DNA of 64,000 nt from Sipunculus nudus. Its lineage: Eukaryota; Annelida; Sipuncula; Golfingiida; Sipunculidae. This document shows, piece after piece, positions 1-11,532 of this stretch (its first letter is position 1; each line of letters begins with the position of its first letter). Below the pieces are notes generated by a model. It ran no database searches and was not told the origin of the DNA. It saw only the letters and a program-made list of their open reading frames with translations. The stretch is taken from contig CM049306.1 in the NCBI GenBank assembly GCA_026874595.1, positions 65,106,019-65,170,018 on the forward strand, read 5' to 3'. The position numbers were made by a program, and so were the translations under genes.

Positions 1-484
1 CCAGTTACAGATCGAGTTCGCGTTTCGTCCCGGTTGACCTACTTTTGACCGTTTTACGGCTCCTAAACTTAGAAAATTTCATGAAAAATAGAAATTTTCA
101 TGACAAATACACATGTACGGAATTATTTTCACAATGCCTGCAGATATTGGCCTGATTTTTGGTGTGTGGGCAGATAATGACCAGTTACAGATCAAGTTCG
201 CATTTGGTCCTGGTTGACCCACTTTTGACCGTTTTACGGCTCCTAAACTTAGAAAATTTCATGAAAAATAGAAATTTTATTGACAAATACACATGTACGG
301 ACTTTTTTTCGCAATGCCTGCAGATATTGGCCTGATTTTTGGTGTGTGGGCAGATAATGACCAGTTACAGATCGAGTTCGCGTTTCGTCCCGGTTGACCT
401 ACTTTTGACCGTTTTACAGCTCCTAAACTTAGAAAAATTCATGAAAAATAGAAATTTTCATGACAAATACACATGTACAGCCGT
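1..484 (+). repeat. 180-bp tandem repeat, 2.7 copies
   Basis: Copies begin at 1, 181 and 361 with an exact 180-bp period and only scattered substitutions, for example the CGTTTCGTCC versus CATTTGGTCC variants. Each unit holds the phrases AGATCGAGTTCGCGTTTCG and TGCCTGCAGATATTGGCC. Diverged copies of the same unit recur at about 1150-1500 inside the next element, so this looks like the internal tandem core of a family A element whose 5' part lies left of the window. No coding potential is seen. Confidence 0.9.
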
Positions 485-487
485 TTT

Positions 488-1550
488 TAGCCCTCAGCTC
501 ATAGGCTGAGGTCTACTGTTGTCACCCAAGCTGTCCGTCTGTCCATCTGTCTGTCCGGTGTCTGTCCGTCCGTCTGTCCGTTCCGCGTCTGTTAACTTTT
601 ACCTTGTGAGCGGGATATCTCTAAAAGGATTCACCGTTGGAATTTTATTTCATCAGTGAAGATGTATATTGATAAAATCTCGGTCAAGTTCGAAGATGGG
701 TGACCTTGACCCATTTTTCTACATTTTAGAGCTGATTATAGAAAAACACTCAGAAGTTTATATCTCAGGAACCATTGTGTGGAATTTCACAAAACTTACT
801 ATGATCATTGGGACTGATGGTCTCTATGTGCTGCACAATTTTGGTGGCGCCACCTGCAATTTCTGATTTTTTAATGAAATTTTATCGGATTTTTTCAATT
901 TTGGCCTTTTGTGCAGGATATCTCTAAAGGTATTCAACACAGGAACTTCATTTCTTCAGTGCTATTGCATTATATTTACAAAATCTTGGTCAAGTTCAAA
1001 GATGGGTGATCTTGACCTACTTTTCAATATCACAGAGCTTAGTATAGAAAAAAACTTAGGAGCTTATTTCTCAGGAAGCATTTGGTGGATTGTTATGAAA
1101 CATGGTATATACCTCTCCAATTTAAATTTATAAATGATTATCAACTTTTGCTAATATTCTAGTTTCGCAATACAATGCTTACAGATACTGGCCTAATGTT
1201 TGGTCCGTGGGCGCATAATGACCACTTACAGATCGAGTTCGCGTTTCGTCCCAGTTAACCTATTTTTCACCATATGACAGATCCTGAACATAGAAAATTT
1301 CATGAAAGACAGTAATTTTCATGAAAAATGCGCATATATGGACTTTTTTTCACAATGCCTGCAGATACTGGCCTGATTTTTGGTGTGTTGCTTGATAATG
1401 ACCCTTTACAGATCGAGTTTGCATTTTGCCCTTGTTGACCAGCTTTTGACCATACAACACTTCCTGAAATTAAAAAATTTTACAAAATTTAACAAATGTT
1501 TCTAATTTGCCCCAGGCGGGGGCATTCGTGTCGTTCCGACACATCTAGTT
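488..1550 (+). mobile_element. Family A Helentron-like non-autonomous element (inferred)
   Basis: The 5' end carries a hairpin, CCTCAGC at 492-498 pairing with GCTGAGG at 505-511. A GTCC/GTCTG microsatellite follows (about 530-590), then a body with the palindrome GGTGGCGCCACC near 844 and degenerate 180-bp units from about 1150. The 3' end is a hairpin, GTGTCG (1528-1533) and CGACAC (1537-1542), followed by ATCTAGTT. Hairpin plus CTAGTT is shared with family C and, on the minus strand, family E. The right flank resumes family B sequence, so the element appears inserted in an older B copy. Assignment to Helentron/HINE-type elements is inference from architecture; no Rep/helicase ORF is present. 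I saw no clear inverse copy of the 5' end before the 3' hairpin. Confidence 0.6.
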
Positions 1551-3246
1551 CCATTAAAAACCCATTGTTACACTTTAAGACTGCCTAATATCAAAACCAC
1601 TGATCTGATTCTGATCATATATAATATACATATTTTTCTATACATTTGTTATGCACATGCCAGAAATGATGTCAGTATTGCTTAATTGTTTTAAGTTATG
1701 GGCCCAAACATAATGCACTTATAAAAAAATCAAGAAATATATTTAATCCCTTAACAAGAGGATTGCTAAAGCTATAGATTTTTTGTCAGGGGTGTAACAT
1801 TATTTAATCAAGATTTGATTGAATACCCAAAATTAGTTCTGAATTTTTCAAATTTTATAAGTTATTAGTATAAATATAAAATTAGTACCTTAAATTTTGC
1901 CCAACTTTGACCATGGCACGTTTGTTTCCTGAGAGCACTGTAGATATAATGTTCATATCATGCACATATAAGGATTTCAGCTTTGTACTTTAGAAAGCTG
2001 AATGAAATTGGACAAAAATTGTAGCTTTTATTAATGTTTTTATGAGACCATGTAAGACCGAGGCTCTTCCCAGCGCCTCTTCAGTCACCTGTATGTTGAC
2101 CTTGTTGAACTTTCAGCAGATTATGCACGCTTGAGGCGAGGCATACACGTGGGCAGCCAGGTAGCTTATGGCCAGCCACAGTTGATCCAGTTGTCAAACC
2201 CAACTCATCTAGTAGTTGATTTGAAAAACAACATAACAATAAACAATAAATTAATAAATTTTTATTGGTTTTTAATAATAAATTAAAGAAAAATTAATAG
2301 AAAAGGAATTTGTTAGTTGATGAGTAACAGGAAATTAACTTGCAGTTACTGATGATGTAAGAATCTTGTATGGATGGATTGAATGTCAATGTCAATGTTA
2401 TTCCAAATAACACCATGCAGTCTCCTATGGTATTTTTCAGTTCAATTTTAATGATAAAAAAAATAAATCATACTATTCATTACTAATCATTAGGGATCAT
2501 ATGAAGGAAATTAATGATAGACAAAGATGCAGTTTATAATATTAATCTAGATTCCTACTGTGTCTAGTGTGTAGATTGATGTGAAAGTAGTCCAAGGCGA
2601 ATATATTACATTTATTTTTTTCAATATAAATAAAAGCCATAAAACCAGGTACTTATGATCATTTTTTAAATTTGTGAATTTTGTATATTATGAATTGTCA
2701 ACATCATTATTTGGCTAACACTGAATAAATACTAGACATGGTGGGAATGCTTTGCAAATGTATTTGAATACGAATATGAATATGCACTGCATTAAAAAAT
2801 TTCTTGCATAAGAATGGGAATTCAGGTAAAAATGAAAGTATTTGAATACCAATGCAGATACTTTCAAAATGTATTCATGAATGAATGCATGAATATATTC
2901 TATAATATTATTTTAATAATCATTTCAGTTATATTTTATTTTTAAAAATCATGATTTTCTTCTTATTATTTTTTTTAAAATTATATTAGCACAATATTTG
3001 TTATTAAAATTTAATAAGTAGTTAAACTCTTTTATTATATGTGCTGCTTATAAGTTATATGGCCAAGTCAAAATCTGTGAGACAATAGCACTCCATTTGT
3101 TAATAAAAAAAATGAAATCAATCCTCTTCCCTGTCTCCAAAGATACTATCAAAATTATACATAAGCTAAACACCAACAACTCATAATACAACTTATATTT
3201 ATTAACACACAAAACCAGCATGAGCCTCATTCCCAAATCATATTTT
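1551..3246 (+). mobile_element. Family B element remnant, paralogue of 7246-8915
   Basis: Phrase by phrase this interval matches 7246-8915 in the same orientation, from the 'aaacccattgttacac' stretch to the 'aaaaccagcat' stretch near 3220. Small indels suggest an old duplication or two insertions of one family. The 5' end was interrupted by the family A element and the 3' terminus is missing where family D begins. The minus-strand reading frame at 3048-3362 is not supported as a gene because the paralogous copy does not keep the same full frame. Confidence 0.75.
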
Positions 3247-4616
3247 ATCGAACCTGTGAGCTTATGTGATAGTGCTGCGGCGTCCATTGTGTGTGGTCTG
3301 TTGTGCGTCATCTGTACGTTAACCATAGCTATCACAAAAACGGCAGAAGCTTGCATCACCAAATTTTTTGCAAATATTCAGTCATCTGAAAAACTTTTGT
3401 TTATTTTTTTCTAACCACTTGCATTTTCTTTGATTTTATAGGGAAAAGGTTAAAAAAGCTTTAAAAATCTTCTTCTCCAAAACTGTCCAGCAATATTGTC
3501 CAATATTTCACATAAATGTTCCTTGGAACAATCTGTCTCAAGTTTGTTCGAATGGTTCCAGTTCAGAGATTTTTGGCAAAGTTATAGGAAGTTGAACTTA
3601 GTCATCTGTCCAAAAAAGCAAACTAAAATTAAAATCTCAGAAATGGCTGGAACTATCATCACCAAATTTGATGCAAATGTTTGTCACATAAATCATATCT
3701 GAAATTTAGGTATTGGTGGCGCCACCTACTTTGATCTGTTTTTTACAAGCAAAAATGTAATTTAAGACTCTTCTAGCTTATACACTGATTTATGATGAAA
3801 CTGTTAAGCTGATTGGTTTAAACTTTACAAGAATTATTCTATGGTAGGGTTCTGCCAGTTTTATAAGAATGAATTGGGTAAATGTAGCCTTAAAAAGCAG
3901 TGTAGCCAATTGAAAAAGGCTTTCAGTGTTTGAAAACAGATTTGACAACAATCCAAATTCCAAAATGCCAAGTCCAGAGGTCACTCAGTTAAACAAGGTG
4001 AGGTCCAGACTTCACCATGGCAACTGACCTGGCTCTGTCTGGTGTCTAGACGATGTGTCTAGACGTCTAGATGCATAATGCCCAGTTTAGAACTATTGGA
4101 AGTATATCTCTCAACTGTTTGAAAAAACTTGGTTTGCATTTTTAGTGAATCTGTGAGCTAATGCGATGGTGTGGTGTCTTCCGTCGTCTGTCTTGTGTCA
4201 TAGCTATTTCAAAATGGGCAGGAGCTAGTATCACCAAAATTTTTTTAAAAATTAGTCATTTAAAATATTCTATCGGATTGTGCTTATTTCTTGGCTAACT
4301 GCATTTTCATAGATTTTATAGGGAAGAAGCTAAAAACATTTAAAAATGTTCTACTCAGAAACCATGCTGCCAAATTGTCTGTCCATCTGTCCCAATATTC
4401 CTGCCTGGCAAAAAGAATGTATCTGAAATATCTTGACTGATACATCCTAGTTTTAAAATGCCCTAGCCTGAATTGTAGAGGCCCAAAATGTCCGTTTTGC
4501 TGAAATCATAATGACTAAGGTAGATACACAGGACAAAAGAAGATCAATATTAAATTTTAAAAATAAACCTCCATTCATACTCTGCACAGGTTCGAATTAG
4601 GCCTGCAGGCCTTGTT
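3247..4616 (+). mobile_element. Family D Helentron-like element (inferred), possibly two nested copies
   Basis: The 5' sub-terminal motif CGAACCTGTG (3249-3258) has its exact reverse complement CACAGGTTCG at 4585-4594. Just downstream is the perfect palindrome GGCCTGCAGGCC (4600-4611), followed by TTGTT. A second 5'-like start (AATCTGTGAGCTAATGCGATG) lies near 4146, so two elements may be nested and share one visible 3' end. A GGTGGCGCCACC palindrome occurs near 3714. ORFs inside are short and unsupported. Confidence 0.6.
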
Positions 4617-5230
4617 ATTGATTCCAGTGGATTTCTTGACCGTAAATACCTAGTATTAGATACCAAAATTACAAATCTGTGATGAAACTATATGATTTAT
4701 TGCCATCTGAGGGGCCTGGTGGCCATCTTGGAAGCTATCTTGAAAATAACGACTTTCCCAGAGTCAAGTTTTTGTAAACTTATGATATGTTATTCAGCTG
4801 GTCCTCGCTCCCCAAACTGAAACTCTGTCTCTATGGTAACGAATCATTTCCTGTATCACATACAAGTTGGCTCTTGTCCAGTACCCCTGCAAGCCATGCT
4901 TGTATTCATGCGGTCAGAAATTCAACAAACATGCAGAGGGGTTTACCAGTATGCCCAGTTAAAACAGAACTTTTCTCGCTCATGTTAGGTGATGTTAGAA
5001 AGTTCACTAAAAATGCAAACGTTAGGTCTGGTGTGTACTTGTTGACCATGAGGTGTTGTCAGAAATGACAAAAATATTTGCATCCTCACAGAGCCTTAAA
5101 GTGTGTTCCATGCTGAAGGATGTAACGGCACTCTGTCAGCCAGTGCGCGGTTGTAGACTCTCTAATGTCAGAGGGCCGAAATGGCACTAGAACTTGACTA
5201 CTTTACTGAGGCCATCTTCTTCTTTCACAG
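4617..5230 (+). other. Intronic sequence upstream of the RING exon
   Basis: No element terminus, tandem repeat or convincing exon was recognised. The interval ends in a polypyrimidine-rich tract (cttcttctttcacag) that forms the splice acceptor at 5230. The frame at 4787-5068 shows no recognisable domain. Confidence 0.55.
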
Positions 5231-5841
5231 GTGCAGCAGATATGAATGCTCAAAGAGCTGGAGGTCCTAATTTGATGGTTGCCTTGCCACCTCGAAGAAA
5301 TCCTTCATCTTCATCATTGACTGGGGTGTCCGGTAGTCCAGCACCTCCGCCTCGCCCTCCCCCTATCAGGACAACAGGATCAGTACACCATGATCCACCT
5401 GGAGCTGTAGGCATGGAAAAACCCCCTGCCCTTCCTCCAAAACCACAGCGGCCACCAGTGCCAAAGCCAGGAACTATCTTGACACCCACACCAGTTCACT
5501 CCACACCAGCTCCCCCTCCCCGCTCACTAATAGACCTGGATGGAGCACAAGGTGTCTCTCAGATCAACTGGTTTAAACCTAAGGACAACAAGCCAGCTGC
5601 TCCAGAACCAGAACCTGTTGAGCCTTCTACAAGTCAGGTGATGACCACACCTGAGGCAGCAGACAATGCAGCCAATGAGTGCTCAGTATGTCTAGAGAAG
5701 GCTTGTGATTGCTGTTTGTACACTTGTGGACACATGTGCCTGTGTTTTGAATGTGCTAATGATATTTATACAAATGGTGACAAATTGTGCCCAATCTGTA
5801 GGCAAGAGATTAAAGACATTATCAAAATATTCAGGTCCTAA
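5231..5841 (+). CDS. Terminal exon of a Neuralized-like RING E3 ubiquitin ligase
   Basis: This is the 3' coding exon of a protein likely to transfer ubiquitin to substrates; Neuralized proteins ubiquitinate Notch ligands at the membrane and in endosomes. The exon starts after a pyrimidine-rich acceptor ending CAG at 5230. Its first two bases complete a codon, and full codons run from 5233 to the stop at 5839-5841, giving 202 residues. Residues 1-145 are low-complexity and proline-rich, with SH3-ligand-like PALPPKPQRPPVPKP. Residues 149-202 form a C3HC4 RING with ligands C150, C153, C165, H167, C171, C174, C186 and C189, then the tail KDIIKIFRS. The H-x3-C spacing and a KDIIK-type tail are typical of Neuralized-family RINGs. 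Upstream exons, including any NHR domains, are outside the window, so the paralogue is uncertain; another RING-HC ligase is possible. No canonical AATAAA lies between the stop and the transposon starting at 5894. Confidence 0.8.
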
Positions 5842-5893
5842 CATTATGATAACCTGTATAGTGAGATATGTTGTACATTTTCTAAATAAGATA

Positions 5894-8800
5894 TACCGTA
5901 AAATCTCCACTTAAAACCGCACTTCCGATTAAAACCGCACCCAGACTTCACCGAAATTCCAGGCGAGACACCGCGAGGGGCTCAAATACTAAGAACCCCC
6001 CTTTAAAACCGCACCAACTTTCGCTACGGAATGATTTGACAAAAGACAATCAAGCAATCATCTAGAAATGAACACGCGTAGGTTGCGACTCGGCCATTCC
6101 TGTCCACTTTAAAAATTCCTTGGGCATTTTATTTAAACACATCATAACACTTTTTTGCAGGGTCACTCAAGCATGAAGTTTGGGAAGACGTATGGGCCGG
6201 TGAACCTCTGCCTGTTTATACAGATTTTATATTCCATGCCATATTCTCATTTGCTACTGATTAGTCATTATATTTTGGAAAAAATATTCTGCTGATCCAT
6301 TTCAAGTCACTGTATATTTAGCTCAGCTGACTATAAGTCATCTGAGCTATAGTCGTGGTCCATTGTCCGTCTGTCCGTCCGTCCGTCCGTCCGTCTGTCC
6401 GTCCGTCCGTCCGTCCGTAGATGTGGCACGTTTTGAAACCGTAAGACCTAGGAATCCAAAATTCGGCATAATGTTAGATGTCCCCAAGATGTCCTACCAA
6501 GCCAAAAACTGGGTCTTTACGACTTCGTTCCTTTGAGAAATTAAGGAAAAACCTTAATTTTTTATTAAAAACCTATTTTCACACTTCAGGACTGCCTAAT
6601 ATCAAAACCACTCATCGGTTTTTCCTCATATTTACCATAAATATTCCTCTTTATAGTTCCTATGTACATTCAAGAAATTATGTCTGTATTATATAATTTA
6701 AAAAAGTTATGGACCCAAACATAATGCATTTTGTAAAAAATCAGGAAAGATATTTGATCACTTAACACAAAACATGTTAAAGCTATGGACCTTTTTTCCA
6801 GGAATATAACTTTAATTAATCAAAATTAAATTGTATACCCAAAATTAGATGAAAATCTTTTAAATTTTTTAAAATATTAAAAAAATTAAAAAAATTGGTA
6901 CCTTAAATTTTTGCCAACTTTGACCATGGCACGTTTTTTTCCTGTAAGTACTGTGGATTTAATTTTCACAGCATGTTTTTGTTAGCTTTTCAACTGTTAA
7001 CACCAAAAATTTGAAACCAGTTGATCAAATACTGTAGATTTTATTCAAGTTTTCAAGCACCATGTAACATTGTTTACATCAAGCTAGTGTTATGCAGTTT
7101 GCAAGAGCTCAGCTCCCCAGCTTCAGCTCTTAGTTCCTTAAATTTGGCATACAGTCAGATGTCTCCAAAATCCCCTACCATGCCAAGAATTTGGTCACTA
7201 AGACTTAATACCTTCAAGATATTAATGAAAAACTTCATTTTTCATTAAAAACCCATTGTTACACTTCAAGACTGCCTAATATCAAAACCACTGATCTGAC
7301 TTTAGTCATAAATAATATACATATTTTTCATTCTCTATGCACATGCCAGAATGATGTCAGTATTGCGTAATTGTTTTAAGTTATGGGCCCAAACATAATG
7401 CACTTTGTAAAAAATCAAGAAATATATTTACTCCCTTAACAAGGGGATTGCTGAAGCTAGAGATTTTTTGTCAGGGATGTAACATTATTTAATCAAGATT
7501 CAATTGAATACCCAAAATTAGTTATGAATTTTTCAAATTTTATAAGTTATTAGTATTAATGTAAAATTAGTAACTTAAATTTTGGCCAATTTTGACCATG
7601 GCACGTTTGTTTCCTGTGAGCACTGTTGATATAATTTTCATATCATGCAAACATAAGGATTTCAGCTTTTAAGTTTAGAAAGCTGAAAGAAATTGGCCAA
7701 AAATTGTAGCTTTTATTAATGTTTTTATGAGACCCTGTCAGACTTTGGCTCTCTCCAGCCCCTCTTGAGTCACCTGTATATTGACCTTGTTGAACTTTCA
7801 GCAAATTATGCACGCTTGAGGCGAGGCATACACCAGAATCCAGGCAGCTTATGGCCAGCCACAGTTGATCCAGGTGTCCAACCCAACTCATCTAGTAGTT
7901 TTAACCAACTACATAACAATAAACAATAAATTAATAAATTTTTATTGGTTTTTAATAAAAAATTAAAGAAAAATTGAAAAGGAATTTGTTAGTTTATAAT
8001 AACAGGAAATTAACTTGCAGTTACTGATGATATAAGAATCTTGTATCGATGGATAGAATGTCACGTATTCCAAATAAAACCATGCAGTCACCTATGGTAT
8101 TTTTCAGTTCAATTTTAATGATAAAGAAGTAAATCATATCATTCATTACTAATCATTAGGGATCATATGTTGGAAATTAATGATAGACAAAGATGCAGTT
8201 GATAATATTAATCTAGATTCCTACTGTGTCTAGTGTGTACATTGATGTGAAATTAGTCCAAAATGAATTTATTACAGTTATTTTTTAATATAAATAAAAG
8301 CCATAAAACCAGGTACTTATGATCATTATTTAAATGTGTGAATTTTGTATATTCTGGATTCTCAACATCATTGTTTAGTGAAAACTGAATAAACACCAGA
8401 CATGGTGCGAATACTTTGTAATTGTATTTAAATATGAATATGATTATGTACTCCATTATAAAATTTCTTGCATAAAGAATGGGAATTCAGGTAAAATGAA
8501 AGTATATGAATACCAGTGCAAATACTTTCAAAATGTATTCATGAATGCATTCATGAATATATTCTTTAATATTATTTTAATAATCATTTCAGTTATATTT
8601 CATTTTAAAAAATCACATGATTCTCTTATTATTTTTAATAAAAATTATATTTGGGACAATATTGGTAATTTTTTTTTAATTAATAGTTAAACCCTTATAT
8701 TATATATTCTGCTTATAAGTTATATGGCCAAGTCAAAATCTGTGTGACAATAGTACTCCATTTGTTAATAATATAAATGAAATCAATCCTCTTCCCTGTC

Positions 8801-9931
8801 TCCAACGGTACTATCAAAATCATACATAAGCTAAACAACAACAACTCATAATACAGCTTATATTTATTACCACACAAAACCAGCATGTGCCTCATTTCTA
8901 AATAATATTTTTTTATCATATATAACAGCTGAGCGTTGTGACCCATAGGTCCCTTGTTTAATTCTAAAAGTAATATTTTGAAATCTTAATTTTTGAAAAA
9001 ATTCCATTTTCTGGAATTACTCGGAAGATTCAAATCATTTTCATACCGGTTACTTCGGTATTATCTTCGTCACATCGAACGTTGACTTCGCTCCATGTCA
9101 CAATTTGCTGGTGCGTTTGAAAACATCGCTGTCAACTTAACTAAATATCAAAGTAACTGAAGTTACCTTTTCGAGATACGCACGTATAGGAAACATGACG
9201 CTTGAAAACGAGTGATTTTAAGGTAAAATTAAAGTGGCCAGTCCGGGTTATTAAGTTTTTTTCCTGAAGAAAGTTTCCGTGTGGAGAGCCATTTTGTCAA
9301 GTCAGTGTTCGCGCAAGGCACGCTGGGACAAAATAGGTGGCTGTTCTATTTACCACCCACCGCGTACAGCCGTTCAAAATATTCTTAGCAGAATACCGGG
9401 GTGTTTCAGCACATGGCGGCACTCAAACTTTATTTTAAAACGATCGTCTGCCATTGTGTGACTCTTTACGATGTCAGCTTTTTATTCATTTTACGTTTTA
9501 AACAAATAATCATTGCTAAATAATGCCGCAAATGGGTTTAAAGTGGGCTTTTATTTCAATTTTGCTTGGCCATGCCCAACGAAGTGGACCGCTGTGTGTA
9601 ACAGCAGGGTTGTAAACGTATTATTTGGTGACAATTACCAAGATTTTATAACAAGTTATATATCACACGAAAACTTATCACCAATATTTTATTTATAAAT
9701 AACAAATAATCGTAAATAATACATTTACACACGGCTCCCATGCATGCTAAGAACAGCCTTCGAAAGTTGCAATATTATCGCCCACGCGCCAGCCCAAAAA
9801 CGATGTCTGTCAGGAAGATATTCAGGAAACCCTTCTAGTATAAACCGCACAGTGCTTTTAGGAAATCAACCTGATTTCAAGATTTTGAATCTCTTGATTA
9901 AACCGCAGTTTTAAGTGGAGATTTTACGGTA
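5894..9931 (+). mobile_element. TIR DNA transposon, non-autonomous, split by a family B insertion
   Basis: The left end reads TACCGTAAAATCTCCACTTA and the right end (about 9907-9931) is its reverse complement, giving an inverted repeat of about 24 bp ending in CGGTAT. Both termini also carry several sub-terminal AAACCGCA motifs (5' near 5925, 5945 and 6005; 3' near 9842 and 9898). Without the insert at 6318-8958 the element would be about 1.4 kb. No transposase ORF is visible. Flanks are TA-rich, so the target duplication (TA or longer) cannot be fixed. It begins 53 bp after the RING stop codon and probably lies in the 3' UTR or just downstream. The superfamily is not assigned. Confidence 0.75.
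6318..8958 (+). mobile_element. Family B Helentron-like element nested in the TIR transposon
   Basis: The 5' end has GCTCAGCTGA (6321-6330) within a hairpin of the form AGCTCAG...CTGAGCT, then a GTCC microsatellite at 6363-6418. The 3' end has the inverse copy CAGCTGAGC (8927-8935), an imperfect hairpin GACCCATAGGTC and CCTTGTT. The body includes AT-rich sequence repeated at 1551-3246 and, on the minus strand, at 63340-64000. No protein-coding ORF is supported. Confidence 0.7.
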
Positions 9932-9955
9932 TATATATATTTATATATATAGATT

Positions 9956-10016
<61 letters not shown>
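9931..10016. repeat. (AT)n microsatellite
   Basis: About 85 bp of nearly pure AT dinucleotide directly at the right end of the TIR transposon. It is probably target-site sequence expanded after insertion. Confidence 0.95.
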
Positions 10017-10019
<3 letters not shown>

Positions 10020-10360
10020 AAGAGGAGAGATACTGTAAGTATATATGTGCAGGCACATGAACTTTATGATATGTTGTATAAAATGCTCCTGTTATTGAGA
10101 TTTTGTTAGGGATATTACAGTAGATATTACAATGCAACTCCAGTACTTGGAGTTGACCTAATAGCCATTGAGTGGTTATATGATACCTAATTTAATCATT
10201 TGTATCACCAGATAATTTGATATATTTAAATTTACTCATCAAATGTGTATGCCCTACCTTGTATTGCTATATGGTCTGTATGCTTATCCCTTTTTATGTT
10301 GGTCTTTGTAAAGGCATGGAAGCCCTAAAACCAGCTATTCACCTTCCTGTCTGTAGAATT
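10017..10360 (+). other. Unassigned sequence downstream of the RING gene
   Basis: No repeat family was recognised here. It could be the continuing 3' UTR of the RING gene, since the transposon separates it from the stop codon. No canonical AATAAA is seen in this stretch, so this is only a possibility. Confidence 0.35.
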
Positions 10361-10767
10361 TTTAGCTCAGCTGACTGTAAGTCAACTGAGGTATAGGAAT
10401 GGCGCTTTGTCTGTCGTCCGTGTGGGCATCCGGACAACCGGGGTCTGGGTGTCGGGGCGTCCGGCCTACCGTTAGCAGGGAACCAATCGTAACTGCTGGT
10501 CCTAGAAACTTTTTAATGAATATCCAGGGAGGTCAATAAAAAATCTCATTGGAAACCTGAAATTTGGTCACTGCAACCTATATTCTCTGAGCTATGGGGC
10601 TTGAAAATACCCCCCAGAATAATAAAAAAATAGATACAAATCCTCCAATATCTTGGTAATTAATGCATGGATTGTCATGAATCTTGCCTTGAATTTTTTT
10701 GTCAGTTCCCGAAAAAGTGGTGGCACCACCTGTATTTTTTGTTATTTTAACAAATATTTTTCTATAA
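10361..10767 (+). mobile_element. Family B 5' fragment
   Basis: It starts with TTTAGCTCAGCTGACTGTAA, followed by GTCC/GTCTG-rich sequence and 'aactgctggtcctagaaac', the same body type as the 11533-13209 element. It contains GGTGGCACCACC (near 10720), a one-base variant of the recurring palindrome. It is interrupted by another family B start at 10768, and its own 3' end is not seen adjacent. Confidence 0.65.
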
Positions 10768-11532
10768 TTAGCTCAGCTCTCTATAAGTCATCTGAGCTAT
10801 AGTCATGGTCCATTGTCCGTCCGGCCGTCAAATTTTTTTGGAGGCTCTTGTTGTATTCCCTTGCATTGTCGAGCATTCCACTTTGGTCACTGTAGGTCAT
10901 TCAGTGCAGCTCTGTATGCTCCTCAGGCTGTTGTTGTGTAATCCCATCACTAGGGCAAGCCCTTTCTCCACTGAGTTTAGCTTGATCAGGCTGTCTGCAG
11001 TTAATACCACAGGGAGCCTTTTTCTCCCCCCCCCCCTCCACCCCCACCCCCAACCCATTCTGTTGACAGACCTGTACTATGAACTAGATGAAACTTATAA
11101 TTAACATTTTTTTCAGCAACGAGCAGTAACAACTGAGACCCCTCCCCCCACCCACCCCTTCCATACACAGGACTAAAAACATGATGAATCTTATAATTTT
11201 AATGTTAAATAAATTCTTTTTGTTGAGACTTGGACAATTTTGATTTTTAGCTCAGCTGAATGTAAGTAATCTGAGCTATAGTTGTGGTTACAGTTACTAG
11301 GGGAGATCCCCTGCTGTGACAGGTGTACAGTTATTCTCATATCACCACCCCAAACTGTTCCCCCCATCCAATGGCAAACCCAACCAACCAAGTGTTATGC
11401 AGTAATTGTTATTGTTTTCACTGTATCTCCTTAATTGTAATACTGTTTCCACTCCAATATACAAAACTTTCCTTGAAAAAGTAATTCAAGGTGTAATATA
11501 GAAGATGCAATGTTGTGTTAATGTAGCATTTT

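Noticed and set aside
5250-5910. Antisense ORFs opposite the RING exon
   Set aside because: They are glycine-rich complements of the proline codons or overlap the RING; no independent features support them.
9915-10109. Frame coding IYIYIY repeats
   Set aside because: Pure (AT)n translation.
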